From Burkholderia sp. S171 (GTDB lineage: Bacteria > Pseudomonadota > Gammaproteobacteria > Burkholderiales > Burkholderiaceae): a stretch of DNA of 64,000 nt. Shown one piece after another: positions 60,536 through 64,000 of this stretch; the stretch's first letter is position 1; each line of letters begins with the position of its first letter. A program made the position numbers and the translations under genes. The stretch is taken from positions 270,718 through 334,717 of the forward strand of contig NZ_LMUF01000064.1 in the NCBI RefSeq assembly GCF_009766085.1, read 5' to 3'. The notes beneath the pieces are model-generated. The model ran no database searches, was not told the origin of the DNA, and saw nothing but the letters and a program-made list of their open reading frames with translations.

Positions 60536-62005
60536 ATGCAATACGTATTGGCGATCGACCAAGGCACGAGCGGCACGAAGGCGCTTCTTTTCGACGCGCA
60601 CGGCAACGTGCATGGGCGCGGTTTCACGGCGGTGCCCTGCACGCATCCGCGCGCTGGTTTTGTCGAGCAGGATGCAGAGGCTTTGTATCGCTCGGTGTTG
60701 AGCGCAGTGGCGCAATGTATCGACCGGTTCGAAGGCGACAGAGCTGAGATTGGCGGCGTTGCTGTTTCGAGCCAGCGTGAGACCGTCGTGCTGTGGAGCG
60801 AAGAGGGGCACGCCATTGTTCCTGCGGTCTCGTGGCAGTGCCAGCGTTCGCTTGCGATCTGCGAGCGTTTGCGCGAGCAGGGCATGGCAGAAGTGATCGC
60901 CGAGAAAACGGGCTTGCTGATCGACCCGTATTTCTCGGGCACAAAGCTCATCTGGCTGAACGAGAACGACGAGCGGGTCAGCTCACGCATTGCTTCGGGA
61001 TCGGCTTTGTTCGGCACCGTCGATAGCTGGTTGCTGTATCGGTTGACCGGTGGCGCGTCGTATCTGACCGACTATACAAATGCATCGCGCACGATGTTGA
61101 TGAACCTGCATACGCTCGAATGGGATCGCGAGTTGATCGCCGGATTCGGTCTTGATGGATTGCGATTACCGGAGCTGCGGCCATCGGCGGCGGACTTTGG
61201 GGCGACCGACTTCGAGGGCTTGCTGGCGAAACCTGTTCCAGTCGTCGCCATGATTGGTGACTCGCACGCCGCCGCTGTAGGCGAAGGCTGCTTGCGGCCG
61301 GGGCTCGCTAAAGCGACCATGGGAACGGGCTCGTCGCTGATGATGAACGTTGGCTTCAAACCGCAAGCGCCTGCGCACGGACTTGTATCGACGCTCTGTT
61401 TCGCGACGTCGCAGCGGGTCGACTACGCGATGGAAGGCATCATCATCAGTGCGGGTTCAACCCCTGCATGGCTCAAAGAAAAGCTCGGCCTCTTTAGCGA
61501 TTTCGCCGAAGCGGAGCAGGCATTCACGGACTATGACAACGGCGGTGTTTTCCTGATCCCCGCGTTTTCCGGCATCGGCTGTCCGCACTGGAAATATCCG
61601 GGCGGCGCACAGATCGTCGGACTCAATTTCTCGACGTCATGGCAGCACGTTGCGCGTGCCGCGTATGAATCGATTGTCTACCAGATCAAGGACGTCATCA
61701 CTGTCATGGAACAGGCGGCGCAGGTGCAACTGGTCGAGCTGTTCCTTGACGGCGGACTTGTGCAGCGGCCGTTCCTCCTGCAATACCTCGCCGACACGCT
61801 TAACCGCCCCGTCAGCACCCTCGCGATGAGTGAGATATCAGCGGCCGGCGCAGCGGCGCTGGGGTCGCTGCAGCTGGGACTGATCGATACCCTCGACGCC
61901 GGTCAGGCCGAGCGTCCGGTGCTGCGACGCGTTGAGCCCGGCGCGGGAGTGGAGCAGGCGGCGCTGAATCATTCGCAATGGCTGCGCTGGATCGAGCGGC
62001 TTTGA
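60536..62005 (+). CDS. FGGY carbohydrate kinase (glycerol kinase-like branch)
   Basis: A 489-residue kinase. It begins with the phosphate-binding YVLAIDQGTSGTKALLFD and has the glycerol-kinase-like DPYFSGTKLIWLNEN and TDYTNASRTMLMNL blocks. The ATP site regions GTGSSLMMNVG and LFLDGGLVQRPFLLQYLAD close the fold. It phosphorylates a polyol or ketose made from the imported substrate, giving the transketolase donor. It is not a plain GlpK: the substrate-loop sequence differs and there is no glp context. Substrate unknown. Confidence 0.88.
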   Translation: MQYVLAIDQGTSGTKALLFDAHGNVHGRGFTAVPCTHPRAGFVEQDAEALYRSVLSAVAQCIDRFEGDRAEIGGVAVSSQRETVVLWSEEGHAIVPAVSWQCQRSLAICERLREQGMAEVIAEKTGLLIDPYFSGTKLIWLNENDERVSSRIASGSALFGTVDSWLLYRLTGGASYLTDYTNASRTMLMNLHTLEWDRELIAGFGLDGLRLPELRPSAADFGATDFEGLLAKPVPVVAMIGDSHAAAVGEGCLRPGLAKATMGTGSSLMMNVGFKPQAPAHGLVSTLCFATSQRVDYAMEGIIISAGSTPAWLKEKLGLFSDFAEAEQAFTDYDNGGVFLIPAFSGIGCPHWKYPGGAQIVGLNFSTSWQHVARAAYESIVYQIKDVITVMEQAAQVQLVELFLDGGLVQRPFLLQYLADTLNRPVSTLAMSEISAAGAAALGSLQLGLIDTLDAGQAERPVLRRVEPGAGVEQAALNHSQWLRWIERL

Positions 62006-62031
62006 TCAACCCTATTTGAAAAGGAGCAGAC

Positions 62032-62826
62032 GTGAGCCAGAACTTGAAGCGCTTCGAAAACAAAGTAGTGGTGGTAACGGGCGGTAGCCGCGGTATCGGC
62101 TTGGGAATAGCCGAGCGTTTTGCGCAGGAAGGCGCGAAAGTGTGCGTATCGGCGAATGAAAAGAGCGTCTTCGACGCCGCCGCGCAACTGCGTGAATCGG
62201 GTTATGACGCGATCGCCGTGGAGACAGACGTCACCGACAAAACCCAGGTCAAGGCGCTCTACGAAGAAGTGGCGGCGAAGCTGGGCGAAGTCGATGTATC
62301 GATCCAGAACGCGGGCGTGATCACCATCGCGAAGTTGGAAGACTTGAGCGAGGCGGATTGGGACAAGGTTCTCGCGGTGAACACGAAAGGGGTATTCCTC
62401 TGCTGCCAGGAAGCAGCGGGGCGCATGCTGCGCGCGGGAAAAGGAGGCCGCCTGATCAATACGGCTTCCGGACAGGCTCGGCAGGGTTTCGTGTACACGC
62501 CGCACTACGCCGCGAGCAAGTTCGGCGTGCTTGGGATTACCCAAAGCCTTGCCAAGGAACTTGCGCCTACAGGCATTACCGTCAATGCATTCTGCCCGGG
62601 CATTATCACGACCGACATGTGGGCTTACAACGATGAAGCATGGGGCAAGTTGCTGGGCGACTACAAGCCCGGCGAACTGATGGCGGAGTGGGTGAAGAAC
62701 ATTCCAATGGGACGAGCGGGAACGGGGGCGGACGTGGCAGGGCTGGTAGCGTTCCTGGCCTCCGACGATGCTTCCTACATCACGGGACAAACCGTCAATG
62801 TGGACGGCGGGATGTTTATGTCCTGA
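62032..62826 (+). CDS. Short-chain dehydrogenase/reductase (polyol dehydrogenase-like)
   Basis: A 264-residue classical SDR: TGGSRGIGLGIAERF cofactor motif, IQNAGVITI, catalytic Ser (NTASGQA), YAASK and the closing ITGQTVNVDGGMFMS. It is close to sorbitol/xylitol/threitol-type dehydrogenases in general layout. The start is GTG 62032, with AAGGAG five bases before it. It is the last gene of the operon, ending at a two-way terminator. It probably oxidises the imported polyol to a ketose. Confidence 0.88.
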   Translation: MSQNLKRFENKVVVVTGGSRGIGLGIAERFAQEGAKVCVSANEKSVFDAAAQLRESGYDAIAVETDVTDKTQVKALYEEVAAKLGEVDVSIQNAGVITIAKLEDLSEADWDKVLAVNTKGVFLCCQEAAGRMLRAGKGGRLINTASGQARQGFVYTPHYAASKFGVLGITQSLAKELAPTGITVNAFCPGIITTDMWAYNDEAWGKLLGDYKPGELMAEWVKNIPMGRAGTGADVAGLVAFLASDDASYITGQTVNVDGGMFMS

Positions 62827-62840
62827 GTGTGATTTGTTTT

Positions 62841-62884
62841 AAAAGCGCCACGTGGGCAGTTGAAATGACCACGTGGCGCTTTTT
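62841..62884. terminator. Bidirectional Rho-independent terminator
   Basis: AAAAGCGCCACGTGG (62841-62855) and its exact inverse (62869-62883) form a 15-pair stem with a 13-base loop. A-runs and T-runs on both sides make it work in both directions. It separates the converging sugar operon and ribH2. Confidence 0.9.
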
Positions 62885-62906
62885 GTTCATTGTATTTTTG
62901 CCGTCG

Positions 62907-63413
62907 TTACCGGACGTTCGCCAGTGCTGCGATCTTGCGGATCGTATCGGCGCAAGCAGACGCCGCTTCGACGCCCTTCACGACGAAATGCTCGCGGAAG
63001 AACTTGGTGTGTTCTTCGCCCGAGTGGAAGTGATGGGGTGTCAACACAGCGGACAGGACCGGCGTGCCGGTTTCCAGTTGCACTTGCATCAAGCCGGTGA
63101 TGACGGCCTGCGCCACGAACTCGTGCCGGTAGATGCCACCATCGACTACTAAACCTGCGGCAACAATAGCCGCGTAGTCGCCACGTTGAGCGAGTAGCTT
63201 AGCGTGCAGGGGGATTTCGAAGGCACCGGCGACTTCGTAGAGATCGATGTCGTCGCGGCTGAATCCTTGTGCCTGGATGGCATCGAGGAACGATGCTTTG
63301 CACTGGTCGACAATGTCGCGGTGCCAGCACGCTTGAATGAATGCGATACGGGCGCGCGGCTTGGTTGCCGTGCTAACGGCGTGATTATTTTCGAGAGTAG
63401 TTGCGAGCGTCAT
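62907..63413 (-). CDS. ribH2: 6,7-dimethyl-8-ribityllumazine synthase, type II
   Basis: 168 residues. Lumazine synthase blocks: ARIAFIQACWHRDIVDQCKA at the N-terminus, YEVAGAFEIPLHAKLLAQRG, AAGLVVDGGIYRHEFVAQAV (with the catalytic His in the RHEF region) and VLSAVLTPHHFH. The H-rich C-terminal half and the length fit type II (Brucella RibH2-like) decameric enzymes. It makes the riboflavin precursor in the cytoplasm. The start is ATG 63413, with only a weak site (AGG about ten bases away). An FMN riboswitch lies just upstream. Confidence 0.88.
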   Translation of the reverse strand: MTLATTLENNHAVSTATKPRARIAFIQACWHRDIVDQCKASFLDAIQAQGFSRDDIDLYEVAGAFEIPLHAKLLAQRGDYAAIVAAGLVVDGGIYRHEFVAQAVITGLMQVQLETGTPVLSAVLTPHHFHSGEEHTKFFREHFVVKGVEAASACADTIRKIAALANVR

Positions 63414-63445
63414 AAATGTAAGCCTGTTTGTGTGAACAGGGCGAA

Positions 63446-63518
63446 GGACGGCATGGTCCCTTGGCGCAAATTCAGCACATGCAGCAAGTGCTTTCGCGCA
63501 AAGGGACACACGCCGTCC
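63446..63518 (-). promoter_or_regulatory. Long hairpin after the riboswitch, likely expression platform
   Basis: GGACGGC (63446-63452) pairs with GCCGTCC (63512-63518), and further GTCCCTTTG-type segments pair within, giving a long stem between the FMN sensor and ribH2. It could compete with the sensor fold to control the ribosome site. No T-run follows, so control of translation or Rho access is more likely than simple termination. Confidence 0.55.
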
Positions 63519-63688
63519 CGTTCTCTTTCATCCGGACTATGACCGTCGGCCCCGGAATCAAACCGGGTCTGCTGACCTTTGTGTTCCGCCATGCTTTCAG
63601 GGCAAAACACAAAGCGCTCGCGGGCTACGCGTGGAAGCTATACGCGATTACCGCCGGTGGGGAGTTTCACCCCGCCCCGAGAACTCGT
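63519..63688 (-). ncRNA. FMN riboswitch (RFN element)
   Basis: On the minus strand the sensor begins with GTTCTCGGGGCGGGGTGAAA and TCCCCACCGGCGGTAAT. It ends with GATTCCGGGGCCGACGGTCA and TAGTCCGGATGAAAGAGAAC. These conserved blocks and their order are diagnostic of the RFN element. It binds FMN and lowers ribH2 expression when FMN is plentiful. The variable arm (about 63560-63640) is longer than usual. Confidence 0.95.
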
Positions 63689-63913
63689 TCTTAGTGAACG
63701 GAACGTAAATTATCACGATTTTTAAAAATGTGCCGGGATCAAGTGAGTTTTCGCTCGCGCTGGTCAACGGATTTTGGGGTTTTTAGTGGGTGCGGGTTGG
63801 TGCTTTCGGGGTTTTTGGTCGGGGTTAGTACCGGGTTGGTGCTTTCCGTGTTAGTGGTCTGCGTGAGTCGGATTTTCTCTTTATCACTGTTAGCCACTGC
63901 GCGTGGCGGCGCG
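63689..63913. other. Intergenic stretch with short G/T-rich repeats
   Basis: The ribH2 promoter should lie at about 63690-63740. GGGTTGGTGCTTTC occurs at about 63792 and again at about 63833, within a GT-rich run. No gene is convincing. Confidence 0.4.
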
Positions 63914-64000
63914 TCATTTCTTTATATGAACGTCCCCGTTTGCGCCAGGGTTTCGAGCATGTAACGCAACAGGAGGTTGCAGCTTTATATTCGGCCTTGT
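63914..64000 (-). CDS. Possible 3' end of a gene cut by the right edge
   Basis: The minus strand is open from the edge for 28 codons (TRPNIKLQPPVALHARNPGA, then NGDVHIKK and TGA). It may be the end of a gene outside the window. Too short to identify. Confidence 0.25.
   Translation of the reverse strand, partial: TRPNIKLQPPVALHARNPGANGDVHIKK

Noticed and set aside
63728..63964. 78-codon frame at the right end
   Set aside because: Composition driven by GT-rich repeats; no start signal or family.
1..64000. CRISPR arrays, tRNA or rRNA genes, complete insertion sequences or prophage
   Set aside because: No regularly spaced repeats, no cloverleaf or rRNA signatures and no intact transposase or integrase gene were seen on reading both strands.

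Overview
The window is a GC-rich chromosomal segment of a Burkholderiaceae bacterium, most likely Paraburkholderia or Caballeronia. This is inferred from the 390-residue Gram-negative porin, the small family proteins DUF6723, DUF2783 and DUF3311, a CeoAB-OpcM-type efflux locus with its lipase-like gene, and general codon use. No rRNA, tRNA, CRISPR array or intact insertion sequence was seen. The window is mostly catabolic and transport operons, each beside its own regulator.

Layout. 1-7.4 kb is an accessory patch: the start of a chemotaxis receptor, a decayed IS6-type transposase, a TetR/aldo-keto reductase divergent pair with two matching operators, a DUF3311/sodium:solute symporter pair, and several small orphan genes. 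7.5-8.5 kb holds an outer-membrane-type protein built from two similar halves. 8.8-15.3 kb is a probable 3-hydroxyphenylacetate-to-homogentisate locus: a two-component flavin hydroxylase (MhaA/MhaB-like), an MBL-fold protein, an MFS carrier, two tandem IclR regulators, and a broken 5' fragment of homogentisate dioxygenase (hmgA). 15.5-21.8 kb looks like an N-acyl amino acid scavenging cluster (porin, group II branched-chain aminotransferase, M20 amidohydrolase, MHS-type carrier, divergent LysR). 21.9-31.8 kb has an exported alpha/beta hydrolase and then the efflux locus ceoR-llpE-ceoA-ceoB-opcM.

33.0-45.6 kb is a full import and breakdown route for ectoine and hydroxyectoine: EhuBCDA ABC importer, MocR-type regulator EnuR, then eutB-eutC-doeA-doeB-doeX-doeC-doeD ending at a strong terminator. 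A eutA gene is not seen. 45.8-52.5 kb holds a DUF6723 protein, a large orphan hybrid histidine kinase, a frameshifted remnant, an iron-permease family protein, an MFS exporter and an antitoxin-like protein.

52.5-62.9 kb is a sugar or polyol operon under a divergent DeoR repressor: split transketolase (two genes), two short-chain dehydrogenases, an RbsBAC-type ABC importer with a DUF2291 lipoprotein, and a glycerol-kinase-like FGGY kinase. The enzyme set implies oxidation of a polyol to a ketose, phosphorylation, and transketolase cleavage, but the substrate cannot be read from sequence. 62.9-63.7 kb is a type II lumazine synthase (ribH2) under an FMN riboswitch.

The most useful leads are the mha-type locus with its shared palindromic operator and hmgA remnant, the undefined split-transketolase pathway, an Asp in the nucleophile position of LlpE, and several hidden gene remnants in apparently empty DNA.
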